In this document: positions 1-7,035 of the stretch, one piece after another
Position numbering within the stretch: position 1 is the first letter of the stretch
How the letters are laid out: the number at the start of each line of letters is the position of its first letter
From: Domibacillus antri
GTDB lineage: Bacteria > Bacillota > Bacilli > Bacillales > Domibacillaceae
Direction: 5' to 3'
Assembly (NCBI RefSeq): GCF_001936625.1
Contig: NZ_MSDU01000062.1
Span: 1 to 34,662, forward strand
Length of the DNA stretch: 34,662 nt
The notes under the pieces: model-generated
Databases searched by the model: none
What the model was told of the DNA's origin: nothing
The model's input: the letters and a program-made list of their open reading frames with translations, nothing else
Made by a program: the position numbers and the translations under genes

Positions 1-100
1 CGACTCTTGCTCTCGCTCACCCAATATTGCTCTCGCTCACGCAATATTGCTCTCCCTCAAGGAGTGTTGCACTGGATCACGGAGTGGTGCAGTGGATATA
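1..100. repeat. Five tandem 20-bp degenerate repeats at window start
   Basis: The first 100 bases divide into five 20-base units. The first three share the core TTGCTCTCGCTCAC, followed by CCAATA or GCAATA; the last two are diverged versions (TTGCACTGGATCAC, GTGCAGTGGATATA). No ORF here looks coding. One more copy, identical to the first unit, appears at 175-194 after the homopolymer tracts. I do not recognise the repeat family. Confidence 0.8.
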
Positions 101-194
101 AAAATAGAAGAGGTGTGATGTGTGTGGGGGGGGGGGGTTTGTAAAAAAAAAAAATGGGCGGGGGGGGGGGGGGGCGACTCTTGCTCTCGCTCAC
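101..194. other. Homopolymer-rich junction (G12, A12, G15), possible sequencing or assembly artefact
   Basis: This stretch contains a run of 12 G (126-137), 12 A (143-154) and 15 G (160-174). A verbatim copy of bases 1-20 follows at 175-194. Such G runs are foreign to the rest of the window and typical of low-quality read ends, so the true sequence upstream of about position 195 is doubtful. Confidence 0.65.
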
Positions 195-216
195 GCTTTT
201 TTGCACGCAAAAAAGC
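195..216 (-). terminator. Hairpin downstream of the first gentisate operon
   Basis: A perfect inverted repeat, GCTTTTTTGC / GCAAAAAAGC with a 2-base loop, sits 41 bases beyond the stop codon of the gentisate dioxygenase at 258. The stem is AT-rich with its T tract inside the arm, so it is only a plausible terminator. Confidence 0.4.
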
Positions 217-257
217 GCCTGCTGCAAAACTTCTGCAACAGTCGCTCGATGAATCGA

Positions 258-1370
258 TTACACGATAACCGGTTTAAACTCACCTGTTACTTCTTGATAG
301 CCGTTGTTCGTGTCCAGCTCTTGCTTGCGTTCGAGGCCGAAACGCTCCAGGATCGGCAAATCATTCGTTTGGAAAAGGTAGCTTTCCTGCTCAGCCACGT
401 GTTCATGCCACGCCCAATTTGGTACAACAAAATAATCGCCTTTTTCCCAATCAAAGCGGACACCGTTAATAATGGTATGGCCTGAACCTTCATGCACATG
501 ATAAATGGACGCATGCGTATGACGGTGTGCTTTTGAATGGAAGCCGGCCGGCAGCTTTTGCATCCAAGCCGCGATCGTCGGACATGCTGTTTCACCGTTG
601 GATGGATTAATAAATTCCACTGCGTATCCATCAAAAGCATCCGGCTCAAAGCGGCTTAAACCAGCAAGTGCCGCTTCTGTTTTTGCCCATTTATACGAGC
701 CGACAGGTGCTTTTTTCGCGTATCTGTCGCCAATCGGACGAACCATGCCGCCTTCATAATGCTGTGCGGAGAAATTATCCGGTAAAGACGGTTTTTCCAA
801 TTTATCCGGATACGGCTCAAAGAATGTGCCCCCAAGATAATAAACGGTCGGAATGTCAAGGCAGTCCATCCAGATCATCGGCTTGTCGCCTGTATGGCCG
901 TGGCCGTGCCATAACCCGTTCGGTGTCGTCAGGAAGTCGCCTTTTTCCATGAATATACGCTGTCCGTCCACAATGGAATAAGCGCCTTCCCCTTCCATAA
1001 TAAAGCGGAGAGCATTTTGCACGTGACGGTGAGATGGCGCTTCTTCACCCGGCAAAATAAGCTGAACCGCCGCATAAAGCGTCTGTGTCGTCGAAGCCCA
1101 GCCCCACGGCTTGCGGTAGTTCAATCCCGGGTTTTGCAGATAAATGGCCCGTCGTTCACCGCCGCGGTCCGGTGTGAAAATTTCCGTTGCTTCCATCAAT
1201 TTTTTGTGAAGAAGATCATATTTCCATAAATACGCCTGCGCATGCGGCTCCGGCGTATGTTTCATTAAATCCGGAATCGCATTCCAGAGCGGTCCGAGAT
1301 GATACTGTTCAATATCCCGGTTGAAATCCTGGACGATTTGACTGTCAAAAAACGAATTTTTTTCCGCCAT
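258..1370 (-). CDS. Gentisate 1,2-dioxygenase, bicupin (copy 1)
   Basis: Predicted Fe(II) ring-cleaving dioxygenase opening gentisate between C1 and C2 to maleylpyruvate in the cytoplasm. The 370-residue protein has the two-cupin layout of the family. The N-terminal cupin has the metal ligand pattern APSHRH (H114, H116) and H155 in LWHGHGH. The second cupin has KAHRHTH and WHEH. The start is the ATG at 1370, preceded by AAGGAAAGGGAG at good spacing; a longer in-frame reading to 1430 would overlap the upstream gene. It is last in a minus-strand operon after the FAH and DinB genes, 22 bases from the DinB stop. A diverged paralogue lies at 12189-13307, so the two may differ in substrate range or inducer. 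Salicylate or 1-hydroxy-2-naphthoate dioxygenases of the same family are alternatives; the FAH neighbour favours gentisate. Confidence 0.88.
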   Translation of the reverse strand: MAEKNSFFDSQIVQDFNRDIEQYHLGPLWNAIPDLMKHTPEPHAQAYLWKYDLLHKKLMEATEIFTPDRGGERRAIYLQNPGLNYRKPWGWASTTQTLYAAVQLILPGEEAPSHRHVQNALRFIMEGEGAYSIVDGQRIFMEKGDFLTTPNGLWHGHGHTGDKPMIWMDCLDIPTVYYLGGTFFEPYPDKLEKPSLPDNFSAQHYEGGMVRPIGDRYAKKAPVGSYKWAKTEAALAGLSRFEPDAFDGYAVEFINPSNGETACPTIAAWMQKLPAGFHSKAHRHTHASIYHVHEGSGHTIINGVRFDWEKGDYFVVPNWAWHEHVAEQESYLFQTNDLPILERFGLERKQELDTNNGYQEVTGEFKPVIV

Positions 1371-1392
1371 ACAAAATCGCTCCCTTTCCTTA

Positions 1393-1872
1393 TTATCGCT
1401 TCGATAAATTGCGTTGAATTTGACCTTCATGTTTATTTACATGCTGATCAATTAAATGGTCAATAATAAATGACATTGGTTTCGTACCGAAGTTAGGATT
1501 TTTGCTTGGCGCCTCAGCTGCAAGCTGCTCGGCAGTTAAGTTTTCGATCCCGTCTTTCACCTGTTGTTTCACATCTTCCAGCTTTTGCAGCATCTCGTTC
1601 ACACTAATCGCATCCACTGCAGCAGGACTTACCGCTTGTAAACGAGGCTTATGCAGATGATTTCTACCCCACTCTTTGCCAGGAGATTGAACAAGCTGAT
1701 TAATCTCCTCTACCCAAAACGGCAATGCTTCGGCAATATGGGCCAGAATTTGCATAATCGACCATTCTTCCTCTGATGGTTTCCAGCGAATCGTTTCTTC
1801 TGATAATCCTTTAACCGTTTCAATAATACGATCAATAGACTCACTAGTTGAAGTAATCGCATTTTGTGTCAT
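1393..1872 (-). CDS. DinB-fold protein, candidate thiol-dependent maleylpyruvate isomerase
   Basis: A 159-residue DinB/YfiT-superfamily four-helix protein. The expected metal-binding histidines are visible: H45 in ILAHIAE, and H144 and H148 in the HVNKH pair near the C-terminus. The gene lies between the fumarylpyruvate hydrolase and gentisate dioxygenase genes. Its ribosome binding site AAGGAG is inside the last codons of the FAH gene, 5 bases away, implying coupled translation. In actinobacteria the mycothiol-dependent maleylpyruvate isomerase belongs to this superfamily, and in Bacilli DinB/YfiT proteins include bacillithiol transferases. No glutathione-type isomerase is seen in the window. 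I therefore infer that this enzyme isomerises maleylpyruvate to fumarylpyruvate, probably with bacillithiol or cysteine as cofactor. The fold is well supported; the reaction is inferred. Confidence 0.72.
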   Translation of the reverse strand: MTQNAITSTSESIDRIIETVKGLSEETIRWKPSEEEWSIMQILAHIAEALPFWVEEINQLVQSPGKEWGRNHLHKPRLQAVSPAAVDAISVNEMLQKLEDVKQQVKDGIENLTAEQLAAEAPSKNPNFGTKPMSFIIDHLIDQHVNKHEGQIQRNLSKR

Positions 1873-1877
1873 TCGTC

Positions 1878-2816
1878 TTATTCTCCTTTTACAGCACGCA
1901 CTTTATTTTCTAAAACACCGACTTTATCGATTTCAACGCGAACCACATCGCCATCTTTTAACCATACTTGCGGATCCATTGCCTGAATGACACCGCCGGG
2001 AGTTCCTGTAATGACGATATCACCAGGCTCTAATGTCGCGATACCAGATAAGAATGAGACTAACTTTTGAACCGGGAATACTTGGTTAGCCGTGTTAGTC
2101 CGTTGACGTTCTTCCCCATTTACCGTCAACACCATTTCCAAACCGGAAGGATCTGTCAGTTCATCCGAAGTAACCATCCAAGGTCCCAATGGTAAACTGC
2201 CATCTACCGTTTTACCTTGTAACCATTGCAGTGTACGGCGTTGGATATCACGATATGTCACATCGTTTGCTACGGCATAACCTGCCACATAGTCAAGCGC
2301 CTCTTCTTCTGAAACATTTTTTGCACGTTTCCCGATGACAAATGCGAATTCCGCTTCATAGTCTAATTGTTCTGAAATTGGATAGAAAGGAATATCATCT
2401 TCCGGCCCAATGATCGTGTTAGCGAATTTCGCGAAAACGACCGGATGAGACGGAAGTTCACGTCCCATTTCAAGAATATGTTCACGGTAATTATGACCAA
2501 CGCAAATAATTTTTCCCGGGTTTGTAACCGGCGCGCCAATTTTCACCTGTGATTTTTCAAATACGAGCGGTACTTCGCTTTCACTGCTTTCCAATGCATA
2601 TGCAACCGCTTCCTTTGCATAGCCGAGACTTTCCTTTCCACCCTGCAAAAAGCCAGTCATATCAGCCGGCACATACGCTTCAGCAATTTGAGCCGCTCGA
2701 ATTTTCCCTTCAGAATCAAGCTTTGCTTTAAAAGCAGCATTCAAATCGATTACTTTATCTCCTTCAAGAGCCGCGATACGCGTTACACCATTGTGTGTAA
2801 ATGTCACTAATTTCAT
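1878..2816 (-). CDS. Fumarylacetoacetate hydrolase family protein, probable fumarylpyruvate hydrolase (copy 1)
   Basis: Predicted to hydrolyse fumarylpyruvate to fumarate and pyruvate, the last step of the gentisate pathway. The 312-residue FAH-fold protein has the signature VGHNYREH, the acidic metal-binding stretch LDYEAEFAFVIG, the NDVTYRD segment and the C-terminal TGTPGGV loop. I chose the ATG at 2816 because GAGGAG lies 8 bases upstream; a GTG at 2825 would overlap that site. It is the first gene of the operon leading to the DinB protein and gentisate dioxygenase, and is divergent from an IclR regulator. A maleylpyruvate hydrolase acting without isomerisation is possible, but the neighbouring DinB gene argues for the isomerase route. 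Confidence 0.85.
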   Translation of the reverse strand: MKLVTFTHNGVTRIAALEGDKVIDLNAAFKAKLDSEGKIRAAQIAEAYVPADMTGFLQGGKESLGYAKEAVAYALESSESEVPLVFEKSQVKIGAPVTNPGKIICVGHNYREHILEMGRELPSHPVVFAKFANTIIGPEDDIPFYPISEQLDYEAEFAFVIGKRAKNVSEEEALDYVAGYAVANDVTYRDIQRRTLQWLQGKTVDGSLPLGPWMVTSDELTDPSGLEMVLTVNGEERQRTNTANQVFPVQKLVSFLSGIATLEPGDIVITGTPGGVIQAMDPQVWLKDGDVVRVEIDKVGVLENKVRAVKGE

Positions 2817-2872
2817 TTTCAGCACTCCTCACAAAATTCACTTTTAGATAACAATGTTCCTTATTTATAAAA

Positions 2873-2901
2873 AATTTAACGTATCCGCTTACATTTGTCA
2901 A
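2873..2901 (-). promoter_or_regulatory. Sigma-A promoter with embedded cre-like box for the first gentisate operon
   Basis: On the minus strand a perfect -35 TTGACA (2896-2901) is separated by 17 bases from TAAATT (2873-2878). The spacer contains ATGTAAGCGGATACG (2880-2894), matching the CcpA consensus WTGNAANCGNWWNCA at all but the last position. A cre box between -35 and -10 predicts strong catabolite repression. Confidence 0.65.
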
Positions 2902-2987
2902 TATTCAAACAATAATAATTTCGAGTTGGACAGCTTTCTCAAGATATGCCATGATAATGTGAAAAAGTGTACGTAAGGAGCACCATT

Positions 2988-3746
2988 ATGGAACCAAATA
3001 AACCACTGCCTGTTATTGGATCGCTGCAGACAGGCATTCACATTATTGATACGCTGATTGAGCAGGACCGCCCGCTTAAGTTTACGGAGATTCAAGAATT
3101 GACCGGTATTACAAAAAGCAATCTATATAAATATTTAAATACATTAACCATGCTCGGTCTGCTGTACCGGGATAAAAAACAGGGAACTTTTTTCCTTGGC
3201 AGCAAGCTGATCGAATACGGGAATGCTGCGATTGGAAGTGAAAATGTCATCAGCCGTGTAACACCCTATTTAAAAGACATCAGCCGCCATACGCAGCTGA
3301 CGGCCCTTTTATCTGTCTGGACGCATGACGGACCGGTGATCGCCAACATTTGGAGTGCCAGCTACGGACTAAACATTGGTGCCCAGATCGGCACAAAGCT
3401 CCCGCTGCTGTCTTCAGCCGGCAAAATGATGGCGGCTTTTCAACAGTCACCGGATGTGAATGAGTGGAAAACGGACGAGCTGCTGAAATTGCCGGACGGC
3501 GAAAAAAACCAGTTTGAAAAAGAACTGGACGTGATTCGAAGCACCTATTTTTCTTATGCCGGCGAGCCGCTCGTTGATCACGTATCTTCGTTCAGCGTCC
3601 CCATTTTAAATTATAAAAAAGAGCTGGTTGGAGCCATTACGGTCGTCGGCTTCACCCAGCTCATTCCTAAACATACAGATACAGAAATCAGCCAGTTCGT
3701 CTTAAAAAATGCCTTTGAACTGTCTGAATCGTTCGGCTGGCATTAA
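2988..3746 (+). CDS. IclR-family transcriptional regulator (copy 1)
   Basis: A 252-residue regulator with an N-terminal winged helix (about residues 8-70; TGITKSNLYKYLNTL is the recognition region) and a C-terminal IclR effector domain. The start is the ATG at 2988, seven bases after TAAGGAG; a GTG at 2967 would start upstream of that site. It is divergent from the FAH-DinB-gentisate dioxygenase operon across a 171-base spacer and its stop overlaps the convergent MFS gene by 4 bases. It resembles the second IclR protein at 8485 (the helix TKSNLYKYLNTLT is shared), so the two may recognise related operators. Likely ligand: gentisate or a hydroxybenzoate (inferred). Confidence 0.88.
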   Translation: MEPNKPLPVIGSLQTGIHIIDTLIEQDRPLKFTEIQELTGITKSNLYKYLNTLTMLGLLYRDKKQGTFFLGSKLIEYGNAAIGSENVISRVTPYLKDISRHTQLTALLSVWTHDGPVIANIWSASYGLNIGAQIGTKLPLLSSAGKMMAAFQQSPDVNEWKTDELLKLPDGEKNQFEKELDVIRSTYFSYAGEPLVDHVSSFSVPILNYKKELVGAITVVGFTQLIPKHTDTEISQFVLKNAFELSESFGWH

Positions 3747-4909
3747 GCAGCCTGTTTCTGTCCTGTCTGTCTTTGCGCCCGCCAATACAAAGCAAGCCCG
3801 CATGCAATGTAGACAGAACAGAATATGTACAATGTACCGAGGTCCATTATGCCCGCCAGCGCGCCGGCTAAAAAGGAACCGAAGCCGATCCCAAGGTCAA
3901 AGATAGACAAAAAGGTAGCGGTCGCGGCCGGCCGGCGTTTTGGTATGCAGCGCTGAACCGCAATGGTTTGAAAACTTGGAAACAGCGTGCCCCAGCCAAT
4001 CCCGATACAGGCCGCCGCTATAAAAAAGACAATTGTACTGCTTGATAAACCAAGTGCTAACATGCCGATTGCAAAAAGGATGATCGCCGGGAAAATGATG
4101 GCATTCGCTCCGTACTGATCAAACCATCTTCCTGTAAAAGGACGTGTCAGGAGCAGTATGGCAGCATAAACGGCAAAAAAGTAACCCGACGCTTCCTCCA
4201 ATCCACGCTGTGCCGCAAAAACAGCCATAAACGACAAAATGGATGAATACGCTACAGCAAAAAAGGCCCCTGTTACGGAAATCGGAATCGCCGTTTTTTC
4301 AAATACAGCCTGTTTCTCTTTTCCTTTCTGCTCGATCGCCGGCTCCTCTGGAAGCCTCGTCAGCCAGCCAAGCAAAAGCGCTCCGAATGAAAACACGGCG
4401 CCAATCCAGAACATCGTCGTCAATCCATACTCGCCAAAGATCGTGATCCCAAGAAAAGGACCGGCCACCATCGCCAGATTAGCGGACATAATAAAGTACC
4501 CCATCCCTTCCCCTTTTCGCGCATCCGGTACAAGATCCGCGACAATCGATCCCGTCACAGTCGTCGCCATACCGAAACCAATCCCATGAAAAAAACGAAG
4601 AATGAGCAGCGCAATGACGGAATCAAACCATCCATACAAAAACGATGCCGTAAAAAAAATAATGAGCGACGCGATTAATAAAGCGCGTTTGCCAAATTTC
4701 ATCATCCATGCACTGACAAATGGACGAATCACAATGGCTGCGCCAAGAAAAAGGGTTGTAAACAATCCTGCTATTGACCCGGCTGCATGAAAATGAGTTA
4801 ATGCAGCTGACGGAAGAGTGACAAGCAAATAATAATACGTCACAAATAGAAAAAAATTAGCTGCACAAACCATGAAAAAAGATCTTGTCCATAATCGTTC
4901 TGTGTTCAT
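3743..4909 (-). CDS. MFS transporter, probable aromatic-acid uptake or efflux permease
   Basis: A 388-residue major facilitator with about 12 hydrophobic segments and the usual central cytoplasmic loop (EEPAIEQKGKEKQ). RFFHGIGFGMATT marks the TM4-5 region. I take the ATG at 4909, with GGGGG 8 bases upstream, rather than the longer reading to 4951, which would run through the operator palindrome. It is divergent from the PaaK-like ligase with a shared regulatory region, which suggests co-regulated import of the aromatic substrate. Substrate and direction are not readable from the sequence; it does not look like the AAHS aromatic-acid symporters, so efflux cannot be excluded. Confidence 0.75.
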   Translation of the reverse strand: MNTERLWTRSFFMVCAANFFLFVTYYYLLVTLPSAALTHFHAAGSIAGLFTTLFLGAAIVIRPFVSAWMMKFGKRALLIASLIIFFTASFLYGWFDSVIALLILRFFHGIGFGMATTVTGSIVADLVPDARKGEGMGYFIMSANLAMVAGPFLGITIFGEYGLTTMFWIGAVFSFGALLLGWLTRLPEEPAIEQKGKEKQAVFEKTAIPISVTGAFFAVAYSSILSFMAVFAAQRGLEEASGYFFAVYAAILLLTRPFTGRWFDQYGANAIIFPAIILFAIGMLALGLSSSTIVFFIAAACIGIGWGTLFPSFQTIAVQRCIPKRRPAATATFLSIFDLGIGFGSFLAGALAGIMDLGTLYIFCSVYIACGLALYWRAQRQTGQKQAA

Positions 4910-4942
4910 ATACCCATCCCCCAAAAATAAAAAATAAATAAA

Positions 4943-4963
4943 AAGTTCCATATAGAGGAACTT
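4943..4963. promoter_or_regulatory. Palindromic operator GTTCC-N7-GGAAC, probable IclR site
   Basis: A perfect inverted repeat, AAGTTCC and GGAACTT around ATATAGA, lies between the divergent MFS and PaaK-like ligase genes. Its minus-strand reading shares AGTTCCTCTATA with the site at 8348-8364 in front of the monooxygenase and second IclR genes. The spacing and symmetry suit an IclR-family dimer (inferred). Confidence 0.65.
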
Positions 4964-4971
4964 GTTTATTT

Positions 4972-4986
4972 TTAAAAACGCTTACA
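4972..4986 (+). promoter_or_regulatory. CcpA cre-like box upstream of the PaaK-like ligase
   Basis: TTAAAAACGCTTACA matches WTGNAANCGNWWNCA with one mismatch, and its reverse complement also matches with one mismatch. It lies 46 bases upstream of the ligase start, close to a possible -10 TATGAT at 4991-4996, so it could mediate catabolite repression in both directions. Confidence 0.5.
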
Positions 4987-5032
4987 AAAAATATGATAAG
5001 TTGTAACAACGCTGGAAGGGAGATTCATTTCA

Positions 5033-6319
5033 ATGACTATACCACTTTACAAAGTACATGAACTTGACACCCCGCTTTGTGATTACCAAATACAAAAACT
5101 AAATCAGATGCTAGTATTTGTAACACAGTACAATGATTTTTACAAAGAAAAGTTATCCGGCTGTTCACTTCCTGTTCGAACACACGCTGATTTAGCTAAG
5201 CTGCCGTTCACGACAAAGCAAGAACTTGTAAACGATCAAAAAATGCATCCGCCGCACGGAAAAAATCATTCTTATCCGGTCAAAAATTATATTCGGTATC
5301 ACCAAACATCCGGAACATCCGGCCGGCCGTTGAAAATTTTGGATACATACGAAAGCTGGTCATGGTGGGAAACATGCTGGAAAGAAGTATATCGTTCAAG
5401 TGGTGTGACAAACAGCGACCACGTCTTTCTCGCCTTTTCATTCGGCCCATTTATCGGATTCTGGGGTGCATTTGAAGCAGCAAAACAAATTGGCGCACTC
5501 GTCATTACCGCCGGCAGCCAGACGTCCAAAGAGCGGCTGACAAGTATAATCGAAAATAAAGCAACAGTCCTTTTAGGAACTCCGAGCTATGTGCTTCATT
5601 TAATTGAAACAGCAGGAGAGATGGGGATTGATTTAAAAGACACAACCATTACTAAAATTATTACGGCAGGTGAACCGGGCGGCTCTGTCCCATCCATCCG
5701 CAAGCAAATTGAAAGCGCATACGGCGCCACGCTTTACGACCATGTCGGGATGACTGAAATGGGTGCCTACGGCTATTCATGCAATGCTCAAAAAGGGATT
5801 CATATCAATGAAAGCGAATTCATCGCCGAAATTATAAATCCTGATACGCTTGAACCGGCAGCCCCGGGTGAAAAAGGGGAACTTGTTTTAACGAACCTTG
5901 GCCGCTACGGGTATCCGCTCATTCGCTACCGGACAGGTGATGTTGTCTTAAACGTACCAGAGTCCTGCGAATGCGGCAATCAATTTATGTTTCTGCCGGG
6001 CGGTATTATCGGCCGGGCTGATGATATGGTCGTCATCCGAGGCATTAATATTTATCCTTCTTCCATCGAGTCCATTGTCCGTGAATATGCTGAAATAAAA
6101 GAGTTTCGCATTGTATACTACACCATCGAAGATATGGATCAAATTAAAATACAAATTGAAACGTCTGATGCCGCAGTATCCAAAAAACTGGCTGTGTGCC
6201 TGCGGGAACGCGTCGGCCTCCGTATCGATACCGAAATCGTCCCGGACGGCCATCTGCCCCGCTTCTCCATGAAAGCAAAACGGATACTGGATGAACGAAC
6301 TGAGAAAGTTGTACAGTAA
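5033..6319 (+). CDS. PaaK-like phenylacetate/aryl-CoA ligase (AMP-forming)
   Basis: A 428-residue adenylate-forming enzyme of the phenylacetate-CoA ligase subfamily, predicted to activate an aromatic carboxylate with ATP and CoA. Motifs visible: the P-loop SGTSGRP (93-99), GMTEMG (239-244), YRTGD (299-303), GRADDMVVIRG (about 327-337) and a C-terminal ACT-like PaaK domain with candidate catalytic lysine K414 or K416. A CxC pair (SCECG, about 311-315) is typical of the subfamily. The start is the ATG at 5033, with AAGGGAG upstream. It is monocistronic with its own terminator and divergent from the MFS gene. Together with the ligase at 9287 it gives the cluster two CoA ligases, possibly for different substrates (for example phenylacetate, benzoate or salicylate). 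Confidence 0.82.
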   Translation: MTIPLYKVHELDTPLCDYQIQKLNQMLVFVTQYNDFYKEKLSGCSLPVRTHADLAKLPFTTKQELVNDQKMHPPHGKNHSYPVKNYIRYHQTSGTSGRPLKILDTYESWSWWETCWKEVYRSSGVTNSDHVFLAFSFGPFIGFWGAFEAAKQIGALVITAGSQTSKERLTSIIENKATVLLGTPSYVLHLIETAGEMGIDLKDTTITKIITAGEPGGSVPSIRKQIESAYGATLYDHVGMTEMGAYGYSCNAQKGIHINESEFIAEIINPDTLEPAAPGEKGELVLTNLGRYGYPLIRYRTGDVVLNVPESCECGNQFMFLPGGIIGRADDMVVIRGINIYPSSIESIVREYAEIKEFRIVYYTIEDMDQIKIQIETSDAAVSKKLAVCLRERVGLRIDTEIVPDGHLPRFSMKAKRILDERTEKVVQ

Positions 6320-6329
6320 AAAATAGCCT

Positions 6330-6365
6330 CAGGGATGCTCTCATGATTGAGCATCCCTGCTTTTC
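6330..6365 (+). terminator. Rho-independent terminator of the PaaK-like ligase
   Basis: A perfect 11-bp stem, CAGGGATGCTC / GAGCATCCCTG with an 8-base loop, is followed by CTTTTCG. It begins 10 bases after the ligase stop codon. Confidence 0.85.
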
Positions 6366-6370
6366 GATTA

Positions 6371-6412
6371 AAAAAGCCTCAAAAGCCAAATGTTTCATGA
6401 CTTTTGAGACTT
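6371..6412 (-). terminator. Rho-independent terminator of the unknown gene at 6420
   Basis: On the minus strand the stem AAGTCTCAAAAG / CTTTTGAGGCTT is followed by a T tract. It lies just beyond the stop of the 6420-6971 gene. Confidence 0.75.
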
Positions 6413-6419
6413 CATTTTT

Positions 6420-6971
6420 TCACAGCAAGTAAAATGTGTTTCCTTGTGGACCAAGCGGCAAATGACCCGCTTCCAGCAGCTCAATAACCGGTTCAAATAA
6501 TTGAATCTCATCTGCAAGCACTGCTGAACAGGCCATCACACTTATATACATAGCATGGCCGACAAGAAACTGAACGGTTTTTTCATCCTTAAATACGGAA
6601 AAGGCTTTTGCGAACGCACCGTGAAAGACCGCTTCCGGGACAAGATCCACTGTCGTTTCGAGCAATTGCTGCTGTTCATTTTGATCAATTTTTGCTTTTA
6701 ACCGGTCCGGTATATCTTTTAACACTTCCCAAAATGCGCTGTCATTCAGTGAAAGGGACGGTACAACAGAAGGGGCTTCTTCTTTCGTCAGCCATTTTAA
6801 CTCGTATTCTGTTACACCAAGCTCTTTCATAAATTGATGGACATGATCGGCCGCTGTCTCTTCCTGGACGCCAGCCTGATGATACCAATCAATCGATGTC
6901 AAACGCTCGATCATTTCATTGACTTCCTGCGCTTTCGTCCCGTGTTTTTCTTCGTTGATCATCACCGTCAT
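6420..6971 (-). CDS. Unknown protein within the gentisate cluster
   Basis: A 183-residue soluble protein that I do not recognise. It is acidic and mostly helical in appearance, with no signal peptide or obvious catalytic motif. The C-terminal half (VFHGAFAKAFSVF, VGHAMYISVMACSAV) is hydrophobic, and the protein ends LGPQGNTFYLL. I chose the ATG at 6971 because GGTGAGG lies 6 bases upstream; a GTG at 6983 and an ATG at 6962 are alternatives. It lies downstream of the flavin monooxygenase on the same strand, with a hairpin between, and has its own terminator. It may be an accessory or regulatory factor of the pathway, but nothing in the sequence proves that. Confidence 0.7.
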   Translation of the reverse strand: MTVMINEEKHGTKAQEVNEMIERLTSIDWYHQAGVQEETAADHVHQFMKELGVTEYELKWLTKEEAPSVVPSLSLNDSAFWEVLKDIPDRLKAKIDQNEQQQLLETTVDLVPEAVFHGAFAKAFSVFKDEKTVQFLVGHAMYISVMACSAVLADEIQLFEPVIELLEAGHLPLGPQGNTFYLL

Positions 6972-7003
6972 CTTCTTCCTCACCTTTCTCTATCGGATTA
7001 AGC

Positions 7004-7028
7004 AGACCGGTTTGAAAAAAACCGGTCT
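7004..7028 (-). terminator. Hairpin after the flavin monooxygenase
   Basis: A perfect 10-bp stem, AGACCGGTTT / AAACCGGTCT with a 5-base loop, sits just downstream of the monooxygenase stop. It lacks a good T tail on the minus strand, so it may only attenuate read-through into the 6420 gene. Confidence 0.5.
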
Positions 7029-7035
7029 TTGTCTT

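Noticed and set aside
1-100. CRISPR or protein-coding tandem repeat
   Set aside because: Repeats are 20 bases with no spacers, and frames through them are broken or lack starts.
120-485. Open plus-strand frame across the G runs
   Set aside because: Begins in homopolymers and runs antisense to the gentisate dioxygenase; no coding features.
2855-2870. GTTCCTTATTTATAA as a third copy of the IclR-type operator
   Set aside because: Only the first six bases match and the second half-site is missing.
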